A stretch of 64,000 nucleotides of DNA. It comes from Nematostella vectensis. Lineage: Eukaryota > Cnidaria > Anthozoa > Actiniaria > Edwardsiidae. Below, one piece after another: positions 33,401 to 37,900 of the stretch. The translations under genes and the position numbers were made by a program. The stretch is from assembly GCF_932526225.1 (NCBI RefSeq), contig NC_064036.1, positions 3,659,501 through 3,723,500 of the forward strand. The letters are read 5' to 3'. Below the pieces are notes generated by a model. It did no database searches. It was not told where the DNA came from and saw nothing but the letters and a program-made list of their open reading frames with translations. Each line of letters starts with the position of its first letter. Positions within the stretch are counted from its first letter, which is position 1.

Positions 33401-33507
33401 CTCCTGCCGGACGACCAGGGGGGCGACCAGGGTCGAACCCAGTGGGACCCCCCAGCGGCAGACCGGGGAGTAACCATGGGGGAATGCCCGGAGGACGGAG
33501 ACCTTGA
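210..33507 (+). CDS. Gene A: giant secreted TY/WAP/EGF/Kazal protease-inhibitor protein (3' part, 30 coding exons)
   Basis: Spliced gene whose exons are listed individually below. Domain order is TY1-TY2-TY3-WAP1-TY4-TY5-Kazal1 to 5-WAP2-EGF1-Kazal6 to 10-(11.7-kb intron)-Kazal11-EGF2-Kazal12 to 15-WAP3-Kazal16 to 19-WAP4-Gly/Pro/Arg-rich tail-stop TGA 33505-33507. All 29 exons before the last are multiples of three and phase 1-1, so the visible protein is about 2,117 residues. TY modules typically inhibit cysteine cathepsins; Kazal and WAP modules inhibit serine proteases. Everything is Cys-rich and extracellular in type, and no membrane segment is seen. The signal peptide and 5' exons lie before the window. 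It resembles agrin or other multi-Kazal matrix proteins in style, but I know no named orthologue. The 11.7-kb intron could instead separate two genes; matching phase and module style favour one gene. Confidence 0.82.
652..870 (+). CDS. Gene A exon: TY2
   Basis: Donor GCAG|GTAAGT. TY motifs [22 protein letters not shown] and GQPDC. Near-paralogue of TY4 (2141-2359). The acceptor ACAG at 651 is chosen for phase; its pyrimidine tract is modest. Confidence 0.85.
1140..1340 (+). CDS. Gene A exon: TY3
   Basis: Acceptor TTCCAG at 1139, donor G|GTAAGT. Begins (A)[20 protein letters not shown] and carries [12 protein letters not shown]. Very close to TY5 (2696-2896). No in-frame ATG, so simple ORF scans miss it. 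Confidence 0.87.
1792..1944 (+). CDS. Gene A exon: WAP1
   Basis: Acceptor GTCGTAG, donor CCAG|GTAAGG. Eight-Cys WAP four-disulfide core with [29 protein letters not shown] modules are usually serine-protease inhibitors or antimicrobial. Confidence 0.87.
2141..2359 (+). CDS. Gene A exon: TY4
   Basis: Acceptor TTTACCTAG, donor GTAG|GTTAGT. TY motifs [29 protein letters not shown] and GQPDC. Paralogue of TY2. Confidence 0.86.
2696..2896 (+). CDS. Gene A exon: TY5
   Basis: Acceptor TTTTTTAG, donor AGCG|GTAAAT. Shares [20 protein letters not shown] with TY3, then [15 protein letters not shown]. Together with TY4 it repeats the TY2-TY3 pair. Confidence 0.87.
3244..3462 (+). CDS. Gene A exon: Kazal1 (follistatin type)
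   Basis: Acceptor ACTTAG, donor AACG|GTAAAC. N-terminal EGF-like hairpin ([14 protein letters not shown]) then the Kazal core [20 protein letters not shown]. Predicted P1 residue is Tyr (second residue after Kazal Cys2). Confidence 0.87.
3653..3859 (+). CDS. Gene A exon: Kazal2
   Basis: Acceptor CTTATCAG, donor [24 protein letters not shown] hairpin, then [20 protein letters not shown]. Predicted P1 Leu. Lacks a convenient ATG. Confidence 0.86.
4024..4269 (+). CDS. Gene A exon: Kazal3
   Basis: Acceptor GATTGCAG, donor AGTG|GTATGC. Core [20 protein letters not shown], with Asn-Arg-Ser in place of the usual EY.P; predicted P1 Ala. Has a C-terminal extension after the last Cys. Confidence 0.85.
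4581..4799 (+). CDS. Gene A exon: Kazal4, C2-C4 disulfide missing
   Basis: Acceptor ATTTCTAG, donor T|GTGAGA. The final Cys codon is split and restored by GC from the next exon. Kazal Cys2 is Met ([13 protein letters not shown]) and its partner Cys4 is Met (TYPNRMSM). Other four Kazal Cys present. Predicted P1 Ala. Confidence 0.85.
5502..5723 (+). CDS. Gene A exon: Kazal5
   Basis: Acceptor TTCCACACAG, donor TGTG|GTCAGT. Core [20 protein letters not shown]. Predicted P1 is Asp, atypical for trypsin-like targets. Confidence 0.86.
5895..6041 (+). CDS. Gene A exon: WAP2
   Basis: Acceptor ACTCTTAG, donor ACAG|GTGGGA. Eight-Cys [34 protein letters not shown]. Close to WAP1. No ATG-led ORF marks it on the plus strand. 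Confidence 0.86.
6248..6364 (+). CDS. Gene A exon: EGF-like 1
   Basis: Acceptor TCCTTGCAG, donor AAAG|GTACGT. Six Cys in EGF spacing: [24 protein letters not shown]. No calcium-binding signature. Confidence 0.83.
6761..6973 (+). CDS. Gene A exon: Kazal6
   Basis: Acceptor CTCAACAG, donor TGTA|GTAAGT. Starts before the first [17 protein letters not shown], then [20 protein letters not shown]. Predicted P1 Pro, unlikely to be a good substrate-like site. Confidence 0.86.
7075..7490 (+). repeat. Degenerate ~29-bp G-rich minisatellite
   Basis: About 13 loose copies of GCACAGGTCTAGATATTCTC followed by a run of G, in the intron after Kazal6. Not obviously derived from that exon's donor. Confidence 0.85.
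7921..8151 (+). CDS. Gene A exon: Kazal7
   Basis: Acceptor TGATCCACAG, donor GAAG|GGTGAGT read as [22 protein letters not shown], then [20 protein letters not shown]. All six Kazal Cys present. Predicted P1 Ala. Confidence 0.86.
8656..8889 (+). CDS. Gene A exon: Kazal8
   Basis: Acceptor CTTAAAG at 8655 (weak), donor ATAA|GTAAGT. Core [20 protein letters not shown]. Predicted P1 Lys, a trypsin-type site. The exon's last ~12 bases and its donor are amplified in the array that follows. Confidence 0.85.
8877..9645 (+). repeat. ~55-bp array, about 14 copies, containing the Kazal8 exon end, its donor and an acceptor-like tract
   Basis: Units read CCAGCCAAGATAAGTAAGTC, then CGTTAACGAAC, CGAATTCCTAGTTTCCAG. 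The first unit is the true exon-intron junction. Many units keep AAGATCA|GTAAGT and the preceding CTAGTTTCCAG|CC. Confidence 0.93.
9845..10066 (+). CDS. Gene A exon: Kazal9, C2-C4 disulfide missing
   Basis: Acceptor TTTTCAG, donor T|GTAAGT, which splits the last Cys codon exactly as in Kazal4. Cys2 is Thr ([13 protein letters not shown]) and Cys4 is Met (YPNRMTM). Shares the [10 protein letters not shown] block with Kazal4. Predicted P1 Leu. Confidence 0.85.
10741..10962 (+). CDS. Gene A exon: Kazal10, C2-C4 disulfide missing
   Basis: Acceptor CATCTCTAG, donor CGCA|GTAAGT. GT at its start completes the Cys codon from Kazal9. Cys2 is Val ([13 protein letters not shown]) and Cys4 is Ala (YPNRASM). 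Predicted P1 Ala. Last module before the GPCR-bearing intron. Confidence 0.85.
10963..12530. other. Intron 5' part with no recognised gene
   Basis: First stretch of the 11.7-kb intron, upstream of GPCR 1. From about 12110 it is similar to 17780-18688 upstream of GPCR 2 and so belongs to the duplicated receptor unit. I see no exon with module-like Cys spacing here. Confidence 0.5.
12531..13631 (+). CDS. Intronless class A (rhodopsin-like) GPCR 1, orphan, 366 aa
   Basis: Starts in a strong Kozak context (GAACCATGGCG). The extracellular N-terminus has Asn-glycosylation sequons at about N8, N16 and N19. Seven hydrophobic segments follow: TM1 with SNATV, TM2 with ANMAIADL, a Cys at the top of TM3 (EFSC), and TM4 Trp (FVSWFLP). 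Canonical switches are altered: DRY is ERL (SIERLKAI), the TM6 CWxP is FCTAP, and NPxxY reads NPAFGPAIY. These are seen directly; the effect on signalling is inferred. Ligand unknown; the altered motifs suggest a lineage-specific orphan family. It lies on the same strand within a gene A intron. The C-terminus ends ESACDTHL. Possible polyadenylation signal AATAAA at 14007-14012. Confidence 0.9.
   Translation: MASFEQVNWTVSSISNSTNSSKGNRDVEDMEYAIISFAVIIVCGFVSNATVILLVLAKRVRWKTINLLVANMAIADLMMLLLEILFTLKIYLKQTDWPGGFLGEFSCTLTIWLLNSTHWVSLVTLLIISIERLKAISSAVERPRRSRPLIFLLLFVSWFLPGLINAPGTFICGVKTGTKFCGCFYTKPTAVYYVCTNGLYLCLVISILSINLKIVRRLVHGQAAINLPEAQQQRRLKTFRSAVRMVVCSLLLFAFCTAPLYTVLALLRLEFLGVVYLKYDHTLLTAIEVLHILFHINPAFGPAIYFIFIDDFRKAINKVLKGLVRFKQEQSEQHLEPRTLTSGVQGSYINNIREYVERESACDTHL
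13857..13929. mobile_element. 73-bp near-perfect palindrome with 9-bp target-site duplication
   Basis: 36-bp arms (TAGCCTGCGTGCAGCC... and its complement) around a 1-nt loop, one mismatch. Flanked by direct repeats GTACGCAAA at 13848-13856 and 13930-13938. Looks like a minimal foldback element. If the AATAAA at 14007 is used, it lies in the 3' UTR of GPCR 1. Confidence 0.75.
14156..15259. mobile_element. 1.1-kb non-autonomous TTAA-flanked insertion
   Basis: Flanked by TTAA at 14152-14155 and 15260-15263. A paralogous copy of the flanks at 22343-22495 has the uninterrupted site with a single TTAA (22410-22413), so the insertion can be read directly. Inverted repeat AAGTCGTGGATA (14154-14165) matches TATCCACGACTT (15227-15238). 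No long ORF. TTAA target duplication suggests a piggyBac-like system. Confidence 0.65.
15264..17780. other. Intronic sequence between GPCR units; repeats only
   Basis: 15264-15345 continues the flank that recurs at 22414-22495. A C-run lies at about 15651-15667. A hairpin lies at 16655-16710 (TTGTCAATC ... GATTGACAA, with inner TGGTGCG/CGCACCA). 17328-17726 has a diverged copy at 21966-22226. No coding exon recognised. Confidence 0.5.
17328..17726. repeat. Diverged dispersed duplicate (partner 21966-22226)
   Basis: Both copies contain GAAACGGTTGATTGGATCCA and, further on, CATACCCTAATACGGGGGAA. They flank the GPCR 2 unit on both sides, so they probably record the duplication history of the receptor locus. 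The upstream copy carries an extra internal stretch. Confidence 0.6.
17956..18190. mobile_element. Possible truncated hAT-like insertion upstream of GPCR 2
   Basis: GPCR 1 and GPCR 2 upstream regions align, but GPCR 2 has about 235 extra bases starting CAGGGGCGCATCCAGGATTT, a terminus type common in hAT-like elements, then a run of G. The matching far terminus is not seen, so the element is probably truncated. End coordinate approximate. Confidence 0.4.
18689..19750 (+). CDS. Intronless class A GPCR 2, tandem paralogue of GPCR 1, 353 aa
   Basis: Same start context and N-terminal sequons as GPCR 1 and nearly identical through TM1-TM7, with the same ERL, FCTAP and NPAFGPAIY changes. Differences cluster in ICL2/TM4 (RPHRDQRL against RPRRSRPL), in ECL2, where three residues are missing (GVKKVCGC), and in the tail. 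In the tail, one extra C relative to GPCR 1 (AATCCTGCG against AATCTGCG) shifts the frame, giving ESCV-stop instead of ESACDTHL-stop. The stop-codon region then seeds a 58-bp tandem array. Likely a recent duplicate that retains function: no internal stop, conserved topology. Confidence 0.9.
   Translation: MANFEQVNWTVSSISNSTNSSKGNRDVEDMEYAIISFAVIIVGGFVSNATVILLVLAKRVRWKTINLLMANMAIADLMMLLLQILFTLKIYLTQTDWPGGFLGEFSCTLTLWLLNSTHWVSLVTLLIISIERLKAISSAIQRPHRDQRLILLIFISWILPGLINAPMLFISGVKKVCGCFYTKPTAVYYVCTNGLYLCLVISILSINLKIVRTLVHGQAAINLPEAQQQRRLKTFRSAVHMVVCSLLLFVFCTAPLYTVLALLRLEFLGVVYLKYDHTLLTAIEVLHILFHINPAFGPAIYFIFIDDFRKAMIKVLKGLVWFKQEKSEQHLELITLTSRAQERYYYLERESCV
19742..21371 (+). repeat. 58-bp minisatellite, about 28 copies, built from the GPCR 2 stop region
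   Basis: Units begin TCTGCGTGTGACACACACTT and run through GAAATACATTCAACTAGACG. The first unit overlaps the last codons and stop of GPCR 2. GPCR 1 has a single diverged copy at the same place (about 13608-13660). Variants alternate GTGAC/GTTAC and AACTCC/AACAACG. Confidence 0.93.
21372..22670. other. Intron 3' part; dispersed repeats, no gene recognised
   Basis: 21405-21465 resembles 62950-63030 in the NSFL1C gene, sharing AATCTTTTA and GCGCTATTTAA blocks. 21966-22226 repeats 17328-17726. 22343-22495 is the empty-site copy of the region around the TTAA element. Ends with the pyrimidine-rich tract and acceptor of Kazal11. Confidence 0.5.
22671..22889 (+). CDS. Gene A exon: Kazal11
   Basis: Acceptor TTGTTCCCAG, donor [25 protein letters not shown], then [20 protein letters not shown]. 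Predicted P1 Arg. Phase 1 start matches Kazal10, supporting splicing across the GPCR-bearing intron. Confidence 0.86.
23072..23185 (+). CDS. Gene A exon: EGF-like 2
   Basis: Acceptor CGCTTTAG, donor CTCG|GTGAGT. Six Cys: [28 protein letters not shown]. Resembles EGF1. Its 3' end and donor are the probable seed of the 20-bp array downstream. Confidence 0.84.
23186..23845 (+). repeat. 20-bp minisatellite, about 31 copies, carrying a splice-donor motif
   Basis: Unit GGCCAAGCTCGTGTAAGTAT or its AGGGCC variant. Every unit contains CGT|GTAAGT, a good 5' splice-site match. The true junction CTCG|GTGAGTACTATAGCC aligns with the unit, so the array appears to descend from it. Confidence 0.93.
24060..24290 (+). 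CDS. Gene A exon: Kazal12
   Basis: Acceptor TGTCTCAG, donor ACAA|GTGAGT. Hairpin [15 protein letters not shown], core [20 protein letters not shown]. Predicted P1 Arg. Contains an NGT sequon. Confidence 0.87.
24957..25196 (+). CDS. Gene A exon: Kazal13
   Basis: Acceptor TTTTTTGCAG, donor CCGC|GTAAGT. Core [20 protein letters not shown]. Predicted P1 Leu, the only non-Arg site in the 3' cluster. Confidence 0.87.
25639..25881 (+). CDS. Gene A exon: Kazal14
   Basis: Acceptor CATTTACAG, donor CCAC|GTGAGT. Core [20 protein letters not shown]. Predicted P1 Arg. Confidence 0.87.
26537..26779 (+). CDS. Gene A exon: Kazal15
   Basis: Donor CCAC|GTGAGT. Acceptor TACGCCAG at 26536 is preferred; AAAG at 26542 is also phase-compatible. 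Core [20 protein letters not shown]. Predicted P1 Arg. The 3' end plus donor is duplicated about 93 bp downstream. Confidence 0.85.
26840..26968 (+). repeat. Imperfect duplication of the Kazal15 exon end and its donor
   Basis: 26840-26920 repeats the last ~30 bases of the exon and the first ~45 of the intron (GCACATGACGG, donor now GTGGGT, CTAGGGACTGGGGAAGA). A third fragment GTGAGCACATG lies near 26958-26968. Confidence 0.75.
27360..27590 (+). CDS. Gene A exon: WAP3 with Pro/Arg/Gly-rich insert
   Basis: Acceptor TTTCCCTAG, donor GTCG|GTAAGT. WAP Cys order [23 protein letters not shown]. About 20 Pro/Arg/Gly residues separate Cys2 and Cys3, longer than in a standard WAP module. Ends with a PLPPPPPVG linker. 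Confidence 0.84.
27591..28650 (+). repeat. 47-bp minisatellite, about 22 copies, each starting with the exon's splice donor
   Basis: The array begins exactly at the real donor GTAAGTAATAC and repeats with period 47 (27591, 27638 and on). Each unit restarts ...TTTGTAC|GTAAGTAAYAC, a consensus-grade 5' splice site. Units differ by a few SNPs, some shared in higher-order order. Confidence 0.94.
28927..29139 (+). CDS. Gene A exon: Kazal16
   Basis: Acceptor TATATTTAG, donor [25 protein letters not shown], core [20 protein letters not shown]. Predicted P1 Arg. First of four near-identical exons. Confidence 0.87.
29544..29674 (+). other. Candidate alternative terminal exon 1 (Pro/Gly-rich, stop plus AATAAA)
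   Basis: Acceptor CTCACTTTAG; phase 1 reads [20 protein letters not shown], then a Pro/Gly-rich stretch, TAA at 29672-29674 and AATAAA at 29682-29687. The VCPPV start resembles the start of WAP3 and WAP4, but the remaining WAP Cys are lacking. It could be an alternative 3' end or a decayed WAP exon. Confidence 0.45.
29980..30192 (+). CDS. Gene A exon: Kazal17
   Basis: Acceptor CTGTGTAG, donor TGCG|GTAAGT. Same protein as Kazal16 apart from DDPC at the start and Q for R in RDGQPVC. Predicted P1 Arg. Confidence 0.88.
30603..30733 (+). other. Candidate alternative terminal exon 2
   Basis: Second copy of the 29544 exon, 1,059 bp downstream; reads [23 protein letters not shown] 30731-30733, AATAAA 30741-30746. 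Frame and stop preserved. Confidence 0.45.
31039..31251 (+). CDS. Gene A exon: Kazal18
   Basis: Acceptor CTGTGTAG, donor TGCG|GTAAGT. Protein identical to Kazal17. Differs at a few synonymous sites only. Confidence 0.88.
31662..31792 (+). other. Candidate alternative terminal exon 3
   Basis: Third copy, TAA 31790-31792, AATAAA 31800-31805. Open frame, stop and poly(A) hexamer are kept in all three copies. Confidence 0.45.
32098..32310 (+). CDS. Gene A exon: Kazal19
   Basis: Acceptor CTGTGTAG, donor TGCC|GTAAGT. Same core as Kazal16-18 but ends VASKGEC. Predicted P1 Arg. A 33-bp array abuts its donor. Confidence 0.87.
32315..33175 (+). repeat. 33-bp minisatellite, about 26 copies, with CACGTG in most units
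   Basis: Unit contains GATCACGTGCCATGGTGCAA followed by ATAAACGTAGGATT or ATGAATGTATGATT. It begins within 5-10 bases of the Kazal19 donor, whose intron start (GTAAGTGCATTGGTGCAATG) is a partial unit. Variants CACGTG and CACGTA alternate. Confidence 0.93.
33242..33507 (+). CDS. Gene A last coding exon: WAP4 and Gly/Pro/Arg-rich tail
   Basis: Acceptor GTATTTCGCAG. Eight-Cys WAP ([25 protein letters not shown]), then repeated GRPGS/GGRPG blocks ending GMPGGRRP and TGA. The exon continues 4 bases past the stop to a donor ATAG|GTGAGT at 33512, so the 3' UTR is interrupted by an intron. Confidence 0.86.
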
Positions 33508-33641
33508 ATAGGTGAGTCACAGAGGGGTGGAAGGGAGTGGGGGAGGGAAGGGGGAAGGTCCAGGGTCAAACCCAGTTGGACCGGGGAGTAACCATGGGGG
33601 AATGCCCGGAGGACGGAGGCCTTGAATAGGTACGTTACAGA
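33461..33641 (+). repeat. Two copies of the last coding exon's end with its splice donor
   Basis: 33461-33522 and 33580-33641 share GGGGAGTAACCATGGGGGAA and the stop-containing CCTTGAATAG, followed by GTGAGT in copy 1 and GTACGT in copy 2. Both donors look usable. Confidence 0.85.
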
Positions 33642-33885
33642 GGAGGATGGGGGGAGGGTTGCCATGCGACTTTTTTAGAATAATTCACCATTGAAACCTA
33701 TATAAATAGAATTGCAAAGTATATTAAGTATTATCTTATCCCTCTTAATTGACGTAGACCAGTCGCTTGAGTGCATCGTATGTCATTTCTAGTTTACCAA
33801 TAACACTGTTACCAGTGCTTGTTATATCCATAATAGTTTGTCCCTAAAATGTCTCTGTCCACTGCTATTCAACTAATTAGTAATT

Positions 33886-34080
33886 ATATCCAATAATAAT
33901 GTAGGATTAGGGTTAGGTTAGGTCTATTGTTGCAAGGTTTTCACGAGTGTTTATTCGTCATACTTCTTTCCTTGTGATTCATATCCAGTAATAATGTAGG
34001 GTTAGGGTTAGGTTAGGTTAGGTCTACTGTTGCAAGGTTTTCACGAGTGTTTATTCGTCATACTTCTTTCCTTGTCCGCA
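33886..34080 (+). repeat. Two ~95-bp copies with short TTAGGG/TTAGG telomere-like stretch
   Basis: Both copies carry GGGTTAGG(TTAGG) repeats followed by TTGCAAGGTTTTCACGAGTG and end CTTTCCTTGT. The second copy directly precedes the 3' UTR acceptor. Too short for a true interstitial telomere. Confidence 0.8.
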
Positions 34081-34081
34081 G

Positions 34082-34455
34082 GTCGTCGAATGCGCACACC
34101 CACCCCGGGTGTACAAACTATGAAAGCCTGGACACGACATGAACAACAAGATAACGTTCCATAATTATAGTTCTGTTTAGTTTTGCCACATTATTTTGTT
34201 ATAAGTTAAGCTTTTAAAACGGATTTATAAAGACATGACAGGTTTTAATTTTAGATTCGCGTTTATTTTTGAAACGATTTATTACCTTTTAATTTTGTGA
34301 TCTCTCCAATATGCACATCTTTAAGAACATACTGTTTAAATTTAAATTTTTAATTGATTCTCATCGATTGTGGTGAACAAAATTTTATGAAGAAATTACA
34401 ACATATTTTGTGCGAATAACAGTATTTTGTAATAAACCATGGACATGTTTCTACT
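34082..34455 (+). other. Gene A 3' UTR exon and poly(A) signal
   Basis: Acceptor CCTTGTCCGCAG at 34081. AT-rich non-coding sequence follows, with AATAAA at 34431-34436. The 3' end near 34455 is approximate. Confidence 0.6.
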
Positions 34456-34889
34456 CTTGCGTTGTTGTTTTTTTCACACTCAAGCCCTTGTTTATTTTTA
34501 ATCAACTTTATTCAAGTATGGCGCCCTACCCGCAAAGTTGCTATCCGGTACCATGGTAACTGTCCATCATCGACAAATCACCCAATCAGCGATGCTTCCT
34601 ACCTGTACTTTGTTTTCCCGCCACCTGTATCGGCACTTGTGCGGCTTACAAGCGACAACACGAGCATCCGAAATTTTTCCTTTGCCAATTTTAAGTTCCT
34701 TTTGGCGGTTGTGAAATTATAAAATCGCCTTTAAGGGTCCTCTTATACCCATTTTTTTGGATTACCAAAGTTTTGTCAAATTATGTTTTTCTAATAAGTT
34801 TTGAAAATGGTTGGCAGACCGACAGAATAAGAAGAAAATTGTTCTGTCCCGTAAAGGATTCTATTTTTTTTTTTTAAACTCGGTGTTTC

Positions 34890-34947
34890 ATGGAATCTCC
34901 GTCTTTCATCTACCGTGTTCTCTGGCTTCTTTCTCTTTCGGTAACAG
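34890..34947 (+). CDS. Gene C exon 1: start and signal peptide
   Basis: ATG at 34890; [19 protein letters not shown] forms a signal-peptide-like hydrophobic start. Donor ACAG|GTAAGA, phase 1. Confidence 0.8.
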
Positions 34948-37900
34948 GTAAGACTCAGATTTAACACCAAGTGTCAAAAGATAAAGTTACACTTTGTCAT
35001 AGCAAATATCCACTCTGACGTCTCTCACTACCAAAAGCCGGTGAACCTCCCCTATTGTTCGAGCTATTTAAGAAGGGTTGATTCTATCACGGAGGTTATT
35101 ATGTTGCTAAAGAAATTTGAAATGTACCTTATTACACTTAATTTTCGCGTCACTTTAATTTTGCGAATTTCGCGATCTCAAAAGATCCGCGAAAATAAAG
35201 TGACGTGAAAATTAAGTGTAGCGGAAATTAGGATGCGCGAAAATTTAGTGAGTAATAAGAAGCCTTTGGGGGAATATTGGCCGTTTAATAAGCTTTATGG
35301 AAACACCTTGTCTGCTTAGTCATCTAATGTACATATAGTACGGTAGGTTGAGTTGGACTTGTATTTATAGATTTTTATGAAACTAAATTCAGCCCGCACA
35401 TCTTTTTGTTACAAATTGTTATTTGATTATTACAGCACATTTTACTTTCACTTGTTTTGCTTGATTTTAATATCGCGAAAATAAAGTGTCGCGAAATATC
35501 GCCATCTCAAAATCGCGAAATTTTGACGTCGCGAAAATAAAGTATAATAAGGTATACTATTTGACTCAAATTTTTTTAAGCTGAATTTCCTAATAAAACG
35601 TTTTCCTTAGTAACCAATGGTCAGCTTCAAAAGAACTTCACTTGCCCCAGGACCCTCACGGTCACAAACGCCCGTCTGCACGGCGGGTTTTCTGCAGGAA
35701 ACTTCGAAAGACTGGGCCTGAGCTCTGATAACGAGCAGTGTATCGAGCGTTGCTGTGAGCGAGCGTCATGTGACTTGATAGCCAATGTAGGCGAGCACTG
35801 TTATGCTGTATCGTGCTTTAGCGAGAATCTTTGTCGACCGGTCCGTTTATCGGACGATGAGCGTGGTTCTACCCTCCTTTACATTGTGTCCAGGAAGGAC
35901 AGCCTCTCAGGTAATTTGTCACGATAATAAATTTCGTATTATACACTATTTTTGTACCTTGGCATGCGCGATTAACAAGTTCTGATAAAGGTAACCAGGG
36001 CGCCAATGGTTTCAAATTTAACAGTAGATCTTGAAAAGCCCGCACGCCGACAACCGACAGTAATCGTTTGTCGGGCAATCGTGGTTTCAACGGTGCCAAC
36101 CAACGGTGCAGAACCTCTGCTACCCCCGCTATTAGATTTTTTTTCGTTTATTTGCATTCTAAGCATGATCTCCATAGGATATCTAGAGACAAAGATTTTA
36201 CAAGTTTTACAGGAAAGGCTGGGTGAATTATGCTTGCCAGCCATCCAATATTCATTCAATAATATTCTGTATCCCCTGTTTTGTTTGTTTGTTCTCAGAT
36301 GATCCGCGCAACCAAATATCTCACCCAGGGGTTTCTCGGAGCAGACGATCTGTGGTGCAGCATGAACCTTCTTCAAAAATTGCTGAAGAAAGCGGTTCGA
36401 ATCAAATAGGTAGCACGAAAGATAACACTGGCACGGAGTCATTCAAGAATGTTCCAATGAATCCTGACGAGGAAGTAGTGTCTCAGCCGGGGTTCTTCAG
36501 CGGCGACAGTGACTACACGTCAGGTTCTGCAGGGGGGTCTTCTGGGTCAGCAGGGACACTCTTCAAGATCACACTTGGGAAGGAAGGCAGCAGTGCTACC
36601 GTTACTCTTGGGGAAGGGGGCGGTATTGCCAACATGGAGGGGAGCGGTGGGAGTGGGATTACGCTCAGGGGAGGGGAGAGTGGCGATGTCATGTCAGGTT
36701 CAGGGGGGGACTTGTCTCGTGATGTCAAAGGATATTCCGGAAGCGGAAGTGACGTAATTCCGGCTGTTGTCTCCAGTGGCGAGGGTGAAGAGCAAATCGG
36801 AGATGAGTCCACCTCAGGAAGTGGGGGTTCTAGTGCGGACAAAAAGGAGGCCGGCGCTCGCGGAGAAACAATATGGGGATTCCATAAAACGACGACTAAC
36901 ATTGCCTCAAAGGGCAAAGCATACAATGATAAGACGAACAAATTAGGGAGGGACAAATGGATGAAAGATCTCGCTTTCAAGGTCAGTAGATACGGAAATA
37001 AGGGTAGCCTGGCGAGGCTGCAGTTGCTGCTAAAACACAGGAGCAGAGAGAATGATAATGAGGGTATGATTGGGGCTCAAGGGCCAAGCACACCGAGCCT
37101 AGATAACATAGTACAAGGTAAGGGAGAGACTGCGCAACTATCGGCCCCAGTTATCAACCTGAATAACACAGTACAAGGCAAGGGCGCAAACAACAGTTCG
37201 CAACTATCGGATTCAGCTCTCAATCAAGAAAGCTCTAAAAAAAAGGAACGAAATCTAAAGGACGGCAGGAATGATGAGCTACTCAAACAGGGAATACAAA
37301 ACAGCGTTTACGGACCGTTACAACAAGTTTTTTTAAAGCATGAAAAGGCCCAATCGGTCAATCCAGTAAAGCCTGTTGGACTATTTAAACCGGTCAATCA
37401 AGCTAATCCAGCTCAACAGGATGACCAGTTTGAGATTCACGGTGAACAAGCTGGGGCTGTTGGTAAACAAGGAGGAAGACAAGCTAAACCAACTAGCAAA
37501 GAGGATATGTTAAACCTTGCCAACTTTGTTAATCAAGTCCATAATATTTACGTGTCTAGCAAAACGAAGGGCGGTAAAACATTTCGAGAAAATCCAGAGG
37601 TTACTAAGGCTAATGAGATTCTACTAATCGAGAAAGCAGCAAGGATTCTAACCAATCAGGACAAAGCACGAGGAATGCACGTGACTTCGGGGTCAGAACA
37701 CGCCCGGGTCGAGAAGGCAAACATGGCGGAAAGCGGTTACTTTAGAAGTCAGAAAAAAGGTATAACTATTTTTGCATGACTTTATAACGGAATTTTGCAT
37801 TCGTTACTTATTTTTTAAATAATTTGTAGATACAAACAAATATTACAAACACGCGTTTTTAGTGACAGGACTCTCAGTATTAATTTTTGTATTTAGCATT

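Noticed and set aside
32217-33507. Long frames on both strands across the 33-bp array, one running into WAP4
   Set aside because: 33 is divisible by three so frames stay open. The WAP4 part is real, but its exon starts at the acceptor 33241.
33886-34080. True telomere or chromosome-end sequence
   Set aside because: Only a few TTAGG units inside an intron, flanked by ordinary gene sequence.
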